Positions 8,242 to 15,251 of a stretch of 64,000 nucleotides of DNA are shown here, piece after piece. The notes beneath the pieces were generated by a model. The model had not been told where the DNA came from and did not search any database. It worked only from the letters and a program-made list of their open reading frames with translations. Position 1 is the stretch's first letter. Each line of letters opens with the position of its first letter. The position numbers and the translations under genes are program-made. Source of the DNA: Alteribacter aurantiacus DSM 18675 (GTDB taxonomy: Bacteria; Bacillota; Bacilli; Bacillales; Salisediminibacteriaceae); assembly GCF_000429705.1 (NCBI RefSeq), contig NZ_AUCJ01000011.1, positions 1 through 64,000 on the forward strand. Direction: 5' to 3'.

Positions 8242-8763
8242 TCACCGATAATCACTGTATCTCCAAACAAGAGCCTCTTTTTCAACTGTTTTAATGAACG
8301 GATCTTTCCCATCCATATAATCTTCCAAGCTCTCAGGATGCTTTTTAACCAAAAGGGTCTTCAATGTCCCATACTCCTCTTTCACATCTGGGTGGCTACG
8401 TAAATAATCACGAAAAGCGAGGTGACGTTTCGCTCCGTCACTGCCTTTTTCAAAGGTGTGAATATGAAGACTCCTTTCTTCCCCTTCTCCTTTATAAAAG
8501 AACCGTCTTCCGGGGATGCCATGCTCTCCTCTTGCTACATATCCGTGATGCTCCATTCGCTCTGTTTCTTCATCTGCTCGTTCAATATGATCCACTTCAA
8601 TTAAAATATCAATAATCGGTTTAGCTGATAACCCTTCAACAGACGTGCTTCCAATATGATGAATGTCCCCTTCCTCAAAAATGGTTCTAAGCTCCAACTC
8701 CGCCTCGGCGAATGTATCTTTCCAAGCCGGATCATAAGTAACAACTCTTACTTTACGTTTCAC
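8242..8763 (-). CDS. GrpB family (UPF0157) protein
   Basis: About 173 residues with the GrpB/UPF0157 signature: VVTYDPAWKDTFAEAELEL, then DIHHIGSTSVEGLSAKPIIDILIEV, and later HIHTFEKGSDGAKRHLAFRDYLR. The fold belongs to the nucleotidyltransferase superfamily, but a specific substrate is not established. I place the start at GTG 8763 because AAAGGAGG lies about 8 bases before it; the upstream GTG at 8787 would put that ribosome site inside the coding region. It is a single gene between the sinR-like gene and the PTS gene. Confidence 0.85.
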   Translation of the reverse strand: MKRKVRVVTYDPAWKDTFAEAELELRTIFEEGDIHHIGSTSVEGLSAKPIIDILIEVDHIERADEETERMEHHGYVARGEHGIPGRRFFYKGEGEERSLHIHTFEKGSDGAKRHLAFRDYLRSHPDVKEEYGTLKTLLVKKHPESLEDYMDGKDPFIKTVEKEALVWRYSDYR

Positions 8764-8795
8764 CGATAACCCCTCCTTTCCTATCACTATAACCG

Positions 8796-8830
8796 AAAAA
8801 AAGACCCTAAAGGAATGATCCTTTAAGGTC
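8796..8830 (-). terminator. Terminator after the EIIBC gene
   Basis: GACC-ct-AAAGGA pairs with TCCTTT-aa-GGTC around a 4-base loop; on the minus strand seven T follow. Confidence 0.8.
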
Positions 8831-8841
8831 AGAAGTTCGAA

Positions 8842-10251
8842 TTACGCTTGTCCGTCCATTTCTTCTTTCATTTTATCAGTGTACCCGAACATGTACGTAA
8901 GGGCGAACGCTACACCTGCTGCAATTAGGTTTGCAAGAAGGTAGAGTACAATTTCAGGTCCTAAATAAAGGAGAGTACCAGGAATAACAGTAACAGCCAT
9001 ACCTGATCCTGCAAGACCTACTAGTGATGCGAAGAATCCACCAACAGCTCCTCCAATCAATCCCATTACAAACGGCTTCATGTATCGAAGGTTTACCCCG
9101 AAAATCGCCGGCTCTGTAATCCCTAAGAAAGCGGAGAAGGATGATGGTAAAGCAAGAGCTTTTAGTTTCTTTGAGCGCGTTTTAAGGCCAACCGCTAAAG
9201 CCGCTGCGCCTTGAGCAGCAATTGCCGTAGAGATAATCGCGTTAAACGGGTTCTCCCCAAGTTGGTTCAGTAACTGGATCTCAAGGAAGTTAAAGATATG
9301 GTGCACACCTGTAATTACGATTACTTGGTGAAGACCACCGATGACGAGTCCACTAATACCAAACGGTAAGTTTAGTAGTGCTGTTGTTGCTGCCATAACC
9401 GCTGCTTCAACTGCGTGGAAGACAGGGCCGATTACAAACAAAGCAAGAGTGATCATCACAAGCAAGGTTAAGAATGGTGTCAAAATCAGATCAAGAGCTT
9501 CAGGTACACGCTTTCTGATCCATCTTTCAAGCTTTGCCCCAACAAAACCTGCAATAAATGCCGGTAGAACAGATCCTTGGTAACCGATAACCGGAATAAA
9601 CCCTAAGAACTCAAGAGCAAGGTCCGGGTTTTCTGCTACGTCCCAAGCATTCGGTAAGGCAGGACTTACGAGCATTAACCCAAGTACAATACCAATGATC
9701 GGACTTCCACCGAATACCCTGAATGCGGACCACGCAACAAGGGCCGGTAAGAAAGCAAAGGCCGTATCCGTTAACACTTGAGTAAATAATAGGAAGTTCT
9801 CTGAAATATCTTCAGGAACAAGTCCTACTAAAGCAAGGATATCTTCTTGTGTAAGAAGACCTCGCAGTCCCATGAACAAACCTGTCGCAACAAGGACGGG
9901 GATAATCGGTACGAAAACGTCACCAAACGTCCGGATCGCACGTTGGAACGCGTTTCCTTGTTTCTTTTGCTGTTCTTTTTGTTCACCTTTGGACGACTCG
10001 GAAACACCGAGGTTCGTAACCTCCTCGTGAATACGATTAACCGTTCCTGTACCAAAGATGACTTGGTATTGTCCCGAGTTATAGAAAGCACCTTTTACTT
10101 TATCAATCTCTTCTACTCGTTTTTGGTCAATCTTATCTTTGTCATTGACCATAATGCGTAACCGTGTAGCACAGTGAGCAACCGAATCAATGTTTTCTTT
10201 TCCGCCAATGGCTTCAATTAACTCTTCTGCAATTTTCCGATTTTCTGACAT
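8842..10251 (-). CDS. PTS EIIBC component, sucrose-type
   Basis: A 469-residue phosphotransferase membrane permease. Residues 1-90 form the IIB domain with the phosphorylated cysteine in VAHCATRLRIMV; a charged linker follows, then a IIC domain of about ten helices (110-460) with GVHHIFNFLEIQLL, AQGAAALAVGLKTRSKK and GITEPAIFGVNLRYMKPF. These IIC motifs resemble sucrose-specific permeases (ScrA/SacP) more than trehalose ones. There is no IIA domain, so phosphate must come from a IIA encoded elsewhere. It lies just downstream of a ScrR-like LacI regulator gene, with two operator palindromes in the gap. No sucrose-6-phosphate hydrolase is present in the window, so the sugar assignment is provisional. 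Confidence 0.85.
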   Translation of the reverse strand: MSENRKIAEELIEAIGGKENIDSVAHCATRLRIMVNDKDKIDQKRVEEIDKVKGAFYNSGQYQVIFGTGTVNRIHEEVTNLGVSESSKGEQKEQQKKQGNAFQRAIRTFGDVFVPIIPVLVATGLFMGLRGLLTQEDILALVGLVPEDISENFLLFTQVLTDTAFAFLPALVAWSAFRVFGGSPIIGIVLGLMLVSPALPNAWDVAENPDLALEFLGFIPVIGYQGSVLPAFIAGFVGAKLERWIRKRVPEALDLILTPFLTLLVMITLALFVIGPVFHAVEAAVMAATTALLNLPFGISGLVIGGLHQVIVITGVHHIFNFLEIQLLNQLGENPFNAIISTAIAAQGAAALAVGLKTRSKKLKALALPSSFSAFLGITEPAIFGVNLRYMKPFVMGLIGGAVGGFFASLVGLAGSGMAVTVIPGTLLYLGPEIVLYLLANLIAAGVAFALTYMFGYTDKMKEEMDGQA

Positions 10252-10320
10252 GGTTAGGCTCCTTTCCTATCATTGAAATTATGTCCATTTCTTTTAAATC
10301 CATTCAGTAGGTAACTTTTA

Positions 10321-10336
10321 GTGGAATCGATTCCAC
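10321..10336. promoter_or_regulatory. LacI-family operator 1
   Basis: A perfect 16-bp palindrome, GTGGAATCGATTCCAC, between the LacI-type regulator gene and the EIIBC gene. The CG-centred form is typical of LacI/GalR operators. Confidence 0.75.
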
Positions 10337-10364
10337 AAAAGGAAAAAAGGATGGAAGCGATTTA

Positions 10365-10378
10365 TGTAATCGATTCCA
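10365..10378. promoter_or_regulatory. LacI-family operator 2
   Basis: TGTAATCGATTCCA, one mismatch from the palindrome of operator 1, lies 42 bases from it and just past the regulator stop codon. A half-site (TGGAAGCG, 10352-10359) lies between the two. Confidence 0.6.
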
Positions 10379-10382
10379 TAAG

Positions 10383-11375
10383 TTATCTTAAACTATCTCT
10401 TACGATAAGTCTATAGTCCATAGACAACTTTCTCATTTTTTCTTCGGAACCATTTAGTTGATCAAGAAGTAGTCTTGCTGTTTCCATTCCCGCATTTTCA
10501 TTATTGTAATCCACTGTTGTTAGTCGCGGGCTCACATACTTGGAAATTTCAGATGCACCAATGCCTGCTATCGCCATTTGATCGGGAATGACAATCTGCT
10601 TTTCTTTTAAGTATTCCATCGCTCCAATAGCTAACCGGTCAGTCACTGCAAAGGTCGCTGTTGGCGTATGGTTGCTATTGGAAAGGATCTTCTTCATAGC
10701 GTCGTAACCTGATTCAATATCGAACTTTCCTTTTTGAATCCACGCCTCTTCTATGACAAGTCCATGATCTTTCATGGCATCCATATAGCCTTGTTTCCTT
10801 ACCTTTCCAACCGCCTCGTCTGTTTCATACACACCTATAAAGCCAATGTGCTTATGGCCTTTTGAAATGATGGTCTCTGTCAATTCTTTGGCTGAACGGT
10901 AATCATCATAAACGATTGAAGGGATGCCTGGTACATCCTGACCAAGGGCAACCAAAGGAACGTTAAGGTCTGCAATTGCTTTTAACAGTTTTTCTTCTAA
11001 ATTCGTGGCCAATAAAATAATACCATCCACTCTTCTGCTTTCTAAGAGCTTTAGTTGTTCAATCTCCTTTTCCACCTGCAAGTTCGCATTGGCTAAAAGA
11101 ATTTGGTAGCCTTTTTCACTTAACACATGATCAATCCCGTCCACCACTCGACTGGCTGTCTCTGTGCTGATCTTGGGGAGAATCACACCAATGACCTTCG
11201 TTTTCTTAGTGCGTAACGATTTTGCCTGCTCACTCGGCACGTACCCTGTCTGCTCAATAGCCTCCAACACTTTGACTCGCGCTTTGTCGCTAACATAACC
11301 AGAATCATTCAACACCCGCGAAACCGTTGTTCTGGAAACCTCGGCCAGCTTAGCGATATCTAAAATCGTAACCAT
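10383..11375 (-). CDS. LacI-family sugar repressor (ScrR-like)
   Basis: A 330-residue repressor. The N-terminal helix-turn-helix and hinge are clear (TILDIAKLAEVSRTTVSRVL, EQAKSLRTKKTKVIGVILP), followed by a periplasmic-binding-protein-like effector domain with NHTPTATFAVTDRLAIGAME and GIGASEISKYVSPRLTTVDY. The last motif is typical of sucrose regulators (ScrR/SacR). ATG 11375 is preferred over 11396 because GAGGTG precedes it; the longer frame would bury that site. It is upstream of, and co-oriented with, the EIIBC gene, and the operators lie between them, so it most likely represses that gene. Confidence 0.88.
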   Translation of the reverse strand: MVTILDIAKLAEVSRTTVSRVLNDSGYVSDKARVKVLEAIEQTGYVPSEQAKSLRTKKTKVIGVILPKISTETASRVVDGIDHVLSEKGYQILLANANLQVEKEIEQLKLLESRRVDGIILLATNLEEKLLKAIADLNVPLVALGQDVPGIPSIVYDDYRSAKELTETIISKGHKHIGFIGVYETDEAVGKVRKQGYMDAMKDHGLVIEEAWIQKGKFDIESGYDAMKKILSNSNHTPTATFAVTDRLAIGAMEYLKEKQIVIPDQMAIAGIGASEISKYVSPRLTTVDYNNENAGMETARLLLDQLNGSEEKMRKLSMDYRLIVRDSLR

Positions 11376-11575
11376 TCTATTCACCTCATTCTGCACCCAT
11401 TATAGCCACTCCCCCTTCAATAGTAAACTCAAAATGTGAAACACCGAACAGAGGGTCAGACCCCAATTAGTCTAGACCCCAATTAGTCTCCTGCCCCAAC
11501 TACCTTGCCCCTTTAGGAGGTAGCCGTTCACCCATTCTCCAAAAAACAGGCATTTCACCTCCATCACTTGTCCAG

Positions 11576-11602
11576 ACTCTTACGCTCTATTTACATACGT
11601 TA
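11576..11602 (+). promoter_or_regulatory. Sigma-K-like promoter before the first yjcZ-type gene
   Basis: AC, a 16-base spacer, then CATACGTTA matches the mother-cell sigma-K pattern (AC, 16-17 bases, CATANNNTA). It lies about 50 bases before the ATG at 11652. Confidence 0.5.
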
Positions 11603-11651
11603 TGAGTGAGAAGCAAAAAACTTCTCAAATAAACAATTAGGAGGAGAAATC

Positions 11652-11738
11652 ATGAGCTACTACAACGGCAACGGATTCGCGCTAATCCTTGTATTGTTTA
11701 TCCTTTTAGTAATCATCGGCTGCTCTTGCTTTAACTAA
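11652..11738 (+). CDS. YjcZ-family small sporulation-type membrane protein
   Basis: A 28-residue protein starting MSYYNGNGFALILVLFILL and ending in IIGCSCFN. This is the YjcZ/YrhK-like small hydrophobic family annotated as sporulation proteins in many Bacilli: a short polar start, one membrane helix and a closing G-C-S-C. The ribosome site GGAGGAG precedes the ATG by about 7 bases. A second family member follows 170 bases downstream, and a sigma-K-like promoter precedes this one. Function beyond association with spores is not known. Confidence 0.85.
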   Translation: MSYYNGNGFALILVLFILLVIIGCSCFN

Positions 11739-11847
11739 GAATAAGCTTTATGCCCCCAACTTCACTTGCCACTAAGTATAAGCAACCTCCTTTGCTTCCT
11801 TTGTGATGACGACCTTGCAAAACCGGACATTCGTGGTATTCCTTTAA

Positions 11848-11873
11848 CTCTCAAGTGGACGCCAACTTGAGAG
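11848..11873. repeat. Inverted repeat between the two yjcZ-type genes
   Basis: CTCTCAAGT (11848-11856) pairs perfectly with ACTTGAGAG (11865-11873). No T-run follows; it may be a processing or attenuation hairpin, or part of a promoter region. Confidence 0.5.
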
Positions 11874-11910
11874 ATCCCCTCAAAAATTGGTGTAAAGGGA
11901 GTGATCAAAC

Positions 11911-11985
11911 ATGTACAACACATTTACATTCGTCGTTGTCATCTTTATATTGCTAGTTATTGTAGGATGTTCTTGCAACTTCTAG
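11911..11985 (+). CDS. YjcZ-family small membrane protein, second copy
   Basis: A 24-residue protein, MYNTFTFVVVIFILLVIVGC then SCNF, clearly paralogous to the previous one (shared FILLVI-GCSC end). AAAGGGAG precedes the ATG. It ends just before a strong terminator, so the two may share an operon or be separately transcribed in the mother cell. Confidence 0.8.
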   Translation: MYNTFTFVVVIFILLVIVGCSCNF

Positions 11986-12008
11986 TTAACTGACCCTTCC
12001 CACCATAT

Positions 12009-12041
12009 AAAAAAGGCCCGCTCCCCCCAGCGGGCTTTTTT
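12009..12041 (+). terminator. Terminator after the yjcZ-type pair
   Basis: GCCCGCT (12016-12022) pairs with AGCGGGC (12029-12035), flanked by A-run and T-run. Confidence 0.85.
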
Positions 12042-12525
12042 ACATAAATAAGTATGCCTTGTGTGCGTAGCTGAATGCTAGCAGGTACAGTTCTGTGGCA
12101 GTGACGAGCGTTTACATCGTGAATTCGCTGCCTATTGCTTCGACACAGAACACTATATGAGTTACTAGCAGAAGAAAAACATAGTATTTCTACTGGCTCG
12201 CCGGCACAACCGCGGAAATGGAGCTGATGGTTTAAAGCGGGGGCTTATACATTGAAATGCACGATCATCGAACGGCAATCTATCACAATAACAGCGTGAA
12301 TGAACCCTTCTAAGCACACTTGTATCTATAAAATAAAGAAACACCCTTCCCACAAATGAAGAATCACCTCCTCATCTATGAAAAAAGTACCCATACAATA
12401 TAACGATTCTTTAGGATCTTTCTACTTTTTCATAGCCCTTTTTAGCCAAATTGATTGAGTTTTCTTTCATTTATAAAGGAATTTTTATACAATTAGGAAA
12501 GCAGTAAAATCCGGACTATATAAAA
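12042..12525. other. Non-coding stretch
   Basis: About 480 bases without a supportable gene. The only frame (62 codons, minus strand) is Arg/Cys/Phe-rich with no ribosome site or family resemblance. Confidence 0.5.
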
Positions 12526-12537
12526 ATGAGGGATTGG

Positions 12538-13026
12538 ATGAACACAGTTATTTCAAAGTTTGAACAGTTGACATCTTTTTTAAATCACCTAAAACAAATC
12601 GATGATGAAACATTCTATGCTCCTATAGGTGACGGGAAATGGTCAACTGCTGCCATCGTTGCACATTTTCATTATTGGGATCAAATTATTATAGAAGAGA
12701 GACTTCCCGATATGCTTAATGGAGACACCCTTCCAAGCTTCAACGAGCGTATTCACTTAATTAACAAAGATGCAGAACAATTTTCTAAAACGATTCCGAA
12801 ACATACACTCCTTAATAAAGCTATTATATCGAGGTTAAAGCTTGCGGAGAAGCTTCATACTTCAAATCTGTCCGCCTCGTTTCAATTGGACAATCACTCT
12901 TATTCATTACTTCAGTATATTGAAGAGCTATGTACTCACGATGAGCGACACGTTAAGGAAGTAGCTAGCTTCTTGTATTCTTCCTACATTGGTGAAAGTA
13001 TCCACTCTCTGCAGATGAAACCCTGA
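12538..13026 (+). CDS. DinB-like four-helix protein
   Basis: About 162 residues of the DinB/YfiT-like superfamily, four-helix bundle proteins that usually bind a divalent metal through three histidines; many act as thiol S-transferases. The pattern is visible: WSTAAIVAHFHYWDQII with the first His pair and LCTHDERHVKEVASFL with the last. ATG 12538 is preferred because GAGGG (12528-12532) lies 5 bases before it, although ATG 12526 is possible. The gene is AT-richer than its neighbours. Substrate unknown; the gene stands alone before a terminator. Confidence 0.75.
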   Translation: MNTVISKFEQLTSFLNHLKQIDDETFYAPIGDGKWSTAAIVAHFHYWDQIIIEERLPDMLNGDTLPSFNERIHLINKDAEQFSKTIPKHTLLNKAIISRLKLAEKLHTSNLSASFQLDNHSYSLLQYIEELCTHDERHVKEVASFLYSSYIGESIHSLQMKP

Positions 13027-13053
13027 ACTTCTCTTTTAAAGAGAAGTTTTTTT
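13026..13053 (+). terminator. Terminator after the DinB-like gene
   Basis: AACTTCTCTTT pairs with AAAGAGAAGTT with a one-base centre (the last turns open to form the loop), followed by T. Confidence 0.75.
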
Positions 13054-13189
13054 GTTTAGACATTCTTTCTTTTCTAAGCTTTTACCACCACCTAATCCCT
13101 ACAAAAGTATATTTTCTCTCTCACGTGGCGGATCACGACACCTCTTTCTTTTTTCCTCATAGACTATCTAGTACCGACCCATTTCACTA

Positions 13190-13375
13190 GAAGGCCCTGA
13201 AAAAGTTCGATTTTTAACTTTTTCAATGCCTTCGAAGCAATGAGCGTAACAGCTGCTTGTTTTGAAAGCCTGATACGAGTGGGTTTCTTGTAAAAGGCGC
13301 CCAACTAAGTGGAGCCATTGCAAGTCAGATAAAGGCAGTGAAAAAGTCGGGGTGTACTTTTTTCACTGTTCTCAT
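13190..13375. repeat. Fold-back repeat element upstream of the cot genes
   Basis: ACTTTTTCAATGCC (13217-13230) faces GGCAGTGAAAAAGT (13334-13347), inverted with one mismatch; GAAAAAGT also pairs locally on both sides (13199-13223 and 13336-13369). The layout suggests a small non-autonomous element. It carries no gene. A short similar stem (GAAGGCATTGAAAA) occurs near 60205. Confidence 0.4.
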
Positions 13376-13396
13376 TTCACTAGAGGAGGTGTCCCT

Positions 13397-13648
13397 ATGG
13401 AACCTAGTAAGCCATTACTCCGTATTCTTGTTGAACAGACGTTTGAAAAACATGGCATCTCAAAAAGGAAGTTGACTCCAGAGCAAAAAGAGAAACTTCA
13501 AAATATCGTAACCGACTTGGAACAGCAAGTGCATAATTTTACTGACAAAGCGAAAGAAAAGCACCTTCTATCACCAATGAAAACAACTCATGAATCAGAG
13601 AAAACCGTTGTCTATCAAAATAAGAAGAAGAAGAAGAAGAAAAAATAG
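13397..13648 (+). CDS. CotW-like spore coat protein
   Basis: An 83-residue basic protein starting MEPSKPLLRILVEQTFEKHG, followed by ISKRKLTPEQKEKLQNIVTDLEQQV and ending in a run of eight Lys. The FEKHGISK...L..EQKE.L.N.V.DL.QQ pattern resembles what I know of B. subtilis CotW, an insoluble-fraction coat protein encoded beside CotX. The ATG follows GAGGAGGTG; the longer frame from 13352 adds unlikely residues. The CotX-like gene follows 74 bases on, supporting the call. The Lys run is encoded by AAG/AAA triplet repeats prone to slippage. Confidence 0.6.
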   Translation: MEPSKPLLRILVEQTFEKHGISKRKLTPEQKEKLQNIVTDLEQQVHNFTDKAKEKHLLSPMKTTHESEKTVVYQNKKKKKKKK

Positions 13649-13673
13649 ATAAATGACCTCATGGTTTGTCCAA

Positions 13674-13700
13674 ACAAAATACCTTCCTTTCCATACTCTA
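13674..13700 (+). promoter_or_regulatory. Sigma-K-like promoter before the cotX-like gene
   Basis: AC (13674-13675), 16 bases, CATACTCTA (13692-13700): same architecture as at 11576. Expected start of transcription is near 13707, just before the GGAGG at 13710. Confidence 0.55.
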
Positions 13701-13722
13701 GAAGAGAAAGGAGGGAACGTAT

Positions 13723-14208
13723 ATGCGAGCATATTATTCCGACACTGGTAAAGCCGTTGTAGGAGGGTTTAGTCATGGAGTCGTTTATTGCGGTAAAAGA
13801 GGCTTTAAGCCCCTAAGCTGTAAGTGCCATCGATATAACCATCACGATACGGACGAAACCATCCAAAACAAATCCATTCAACTATCCGAAGAATCGATTA
13901 CCATCAGGAACTCTCGTGACATCACAGTAAACCTAACAGATACAAAAGCAGCCGCCAACCTTCAAGCTACTCTTCAAGAAGCAATCATCGTCCTTATCAG
14001 CAACTCTGGTACAAACCGAGCCCAAGCAAAACTCATTGCCAATGACTTGTTACAATCGGCAAAGACGAAACAGATCTCCAATCGCCATATCAGAATCGAG
14101 GGCTCCAGAAACGTGGAGATTACTTCTACAGATACACAACTCCTCATCAACATTCAATTACTCTTACAACTTTTGGTTGCCGTTTTTGTGCAGTTGAATA
14201 ACGGGTAA
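13723..14208 (+). CDS. CotX/CotV-family spore coat protein
   Basis: A 161-residue protein with two copies of the spore coat X/V domain motif: ITIRNSRDITVNLTDTKAAANLQ (shown only in part of each copy) near residue 58 and IRIEGSRNVEITSTDTQ near 125, each followed by a hydrophobic LQ-rich helix. CotX and CotV belong to the outer crust of Bacillus spores and are made late in the mother cell, which agrees with the sigma-K-like promoter 30 bases upstream. A His/Cys-rich stretch (CGKRGFKPLSCKCHRYNHH) lies before the first motif. GGAGGG precedes the ATG. The cotW-like gene is directly upstream. Confidence 0.85.
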   Translation: MRAYYSDTGKAVVGGFSHGVVYCGKRGFKPLSCKCHRYNHHDTDETIQNKSIQLSEESITIRNSRDITVNLTDTKAAANLQATLQEAIIVLISNSGTNRAQAKLIANDLLQSAKTKQISNRHIRIEGSRNVEITSTDTQLLINIQLLLQLLVAVFVQLNNG

Positions 14209-14217
14209 AACCCATTC

Positions 14218-14255
14218 ACTTCTTATGAATTTGCCAAATCATAAGAAGTTTTTTT
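14218..14255 (+). terminator. Terminator after the cotX-like gene
   Basis: ACTTCTTATGA (14218-14228) pairs with TCATAAGAAGT (14239-14249), followed by six T. Confidence 0.85.
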
Positions 14256-14329
14256 CTTTAAAAGAAGGAGAATGGCTCCCCTTTCCTTAAATTAATGAGA
14301 GAGTGGACTAATTTAAGGGAGTGATGGCG

Positions 14330-14800
14330 TTGAAGATAGAGCAAATAACCGTTCGTGATTCCTTTTTGTCTTTGTTAAAAGAAACGTTTGAAGGTCCCAG
14401 TGGCACGAGCAGCTTTTATACGAACCCGAAACCTGATAGCGGACTCCTTGGAACGATCGAGAGAATCAATGCTCGAGAAGCTTCAATGATCCTTCCTTCT
14501 TCCGAGGCTTCGATTGCTGCACACGTCCACCATACCCTCTATTATTTGCAAGTATCCGGGGCCAGGTTGCTTGATGAAAAGCGCCGCGTGGATTGGGATT
14601 TAAGCTGGCGAATCCACGAAGTCGATGAAGGAACATGGCAAGCGTTTAAGAGTCAGCTTCGAGAGGAGTATGAGAATTACATGTCTCGATTAAGAGACAT
14701 TTCCTTCACTAGTGAACAAACAGCGACCGTAAGTGCAGCTTTGGCTCACTCCGCCTATCATTTGGGGGCATTAAAACAACTCATTAATCAACTAGAATAA
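14330..14800 (+). CDS. DinB-like protein, second copy
   Basis: About 156 residues of the DinB-like superfamily, with the metal-site histidines in IAAHVHHTLYYLQVSGARLL and ALAHSAYHLGALKQLI. It is only distantly similar to the one at 12538. Start choice is open: TTG 14330 sits 6 bases after AAGGGAGTG, while ATG 14324 and GTG 14321 lie too close to that site. It is monocistronic, ending in a bidirectional terminator shared with the stress gene opposite. Substrate unknown. Confidence 0.75.
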   Translation: MKIEQITVRDSFLSLLKETFEGPSGTSSFYTNPKPDSGLLGTIERINAREASMILPSSEASIAAHVHHTLYYLQVSGARLLDEKRRVDWDLSWRIHEVDEGTWQAFKSQLREEYENYMSRLRDISFTSEQTATVSAALAHSAYHLGALKQLINQLE

Positions 14801-14802
14801 AC

Positions 14803-14835
14803 AAACGGGCTGCCTCTTTTGAGACAGCCCGTTTT
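14803..14835. terminator. Bidirectional terminator
   Basis: AAACGGGCTG (14803-14812) pairs with CAGCCCGTTT (14825-14834), with CTC/GAG extending the stem inside; serves the convergent DinB-like and YflT-like genes. Confidence 0.85.
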
Positions 14836-14843
14836 AGCTTTAT

Positions 14844-15188
14844 TTATAGAACCAAATCGGCTGGTGCATCTTTTACAACAACAATTACTTTTCCTTGATC
14901 AAGCTTTTCTTCTAAACTATGTGCTTTATCACTCGTAAAGCCTAATTCCTCGAATTGGGCACGAAGCTCGTCCCCTTTTTTACGAAAGACGTTCTTAACA
15001 GATGTATCAAGCCCTTCTTCCTTCATACTCACCGTGTTCGCATCTGCATTATCAGCAACACGGTCGGTACGGTCATCATCATGAGTGAGGATGTACACGT
15101 TATCTTCGTTTACACCTTTACTCTTCAATGAATCAACAGCGGTTACGACTTCTTCGTCATTATAAAACTCTTTGTATAATGGTTCCAT
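14844..15188 (-). CDS. YflT-family general stress protein (GSP17M)
   Basis: A 114-residue cytosolic protein of the heat-induced stress protein YflT family: starts MEPLYKEFYNDEEVVTAVDS, contains NVYILTHDDDRTDRVAD, and ends with a hydrophobic strand GKVIVVVKDAPADLVL. In B. subtilis yflT (gsp17M) belongs to the sigma-B general stress regulon, and a near-perfect sigma-B promoter lies just upstream here. The biochemical role is unknown. The ATG follows AGGAGGCG. Its promoter sits inside the 3' end region of aldA, so stress induction and aldA transcription could interact. Confidence 0.88.
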   Translation of the reverse strand: MEPLYKEFYNDEEVVTAVDSLKSKGVNEDNVYILTHDDDRTDRVADNADANTVSMKEEGLDTSVKNVFRKKGDELRAQFEELGFTSDKAHSLEEKLDQGKVIVVVKDAPADLVL

Positions 15189-15213
15189 CTAATATCGCCT
15201 CCTGGAGTTTGAA

Positions 15214-15239
15214 ATACCCGCTCTGCTTTTCTTTTAAAC
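15214..15239 (-). promoter_or_regulatory. Sigma-B promoter of the yflT-like gene
   Basis: On the minus strand GTTTAA, a 14-base spacer, then GGGTAT: an exact match to the sigma-B consensus GTTTAA-N12-15-GGGTAT. It begins 13 bases past the aldA stop. Confidence 0.85.
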
Positions 15240-15251
15240 AAAAGAGTTGAA

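Noticed and set aside
12165..12353. 62-codon minus-strand frame
   Set aside because: Arg/Cys/Phe-rich, no ribosome site, in a gap without other coding signs.
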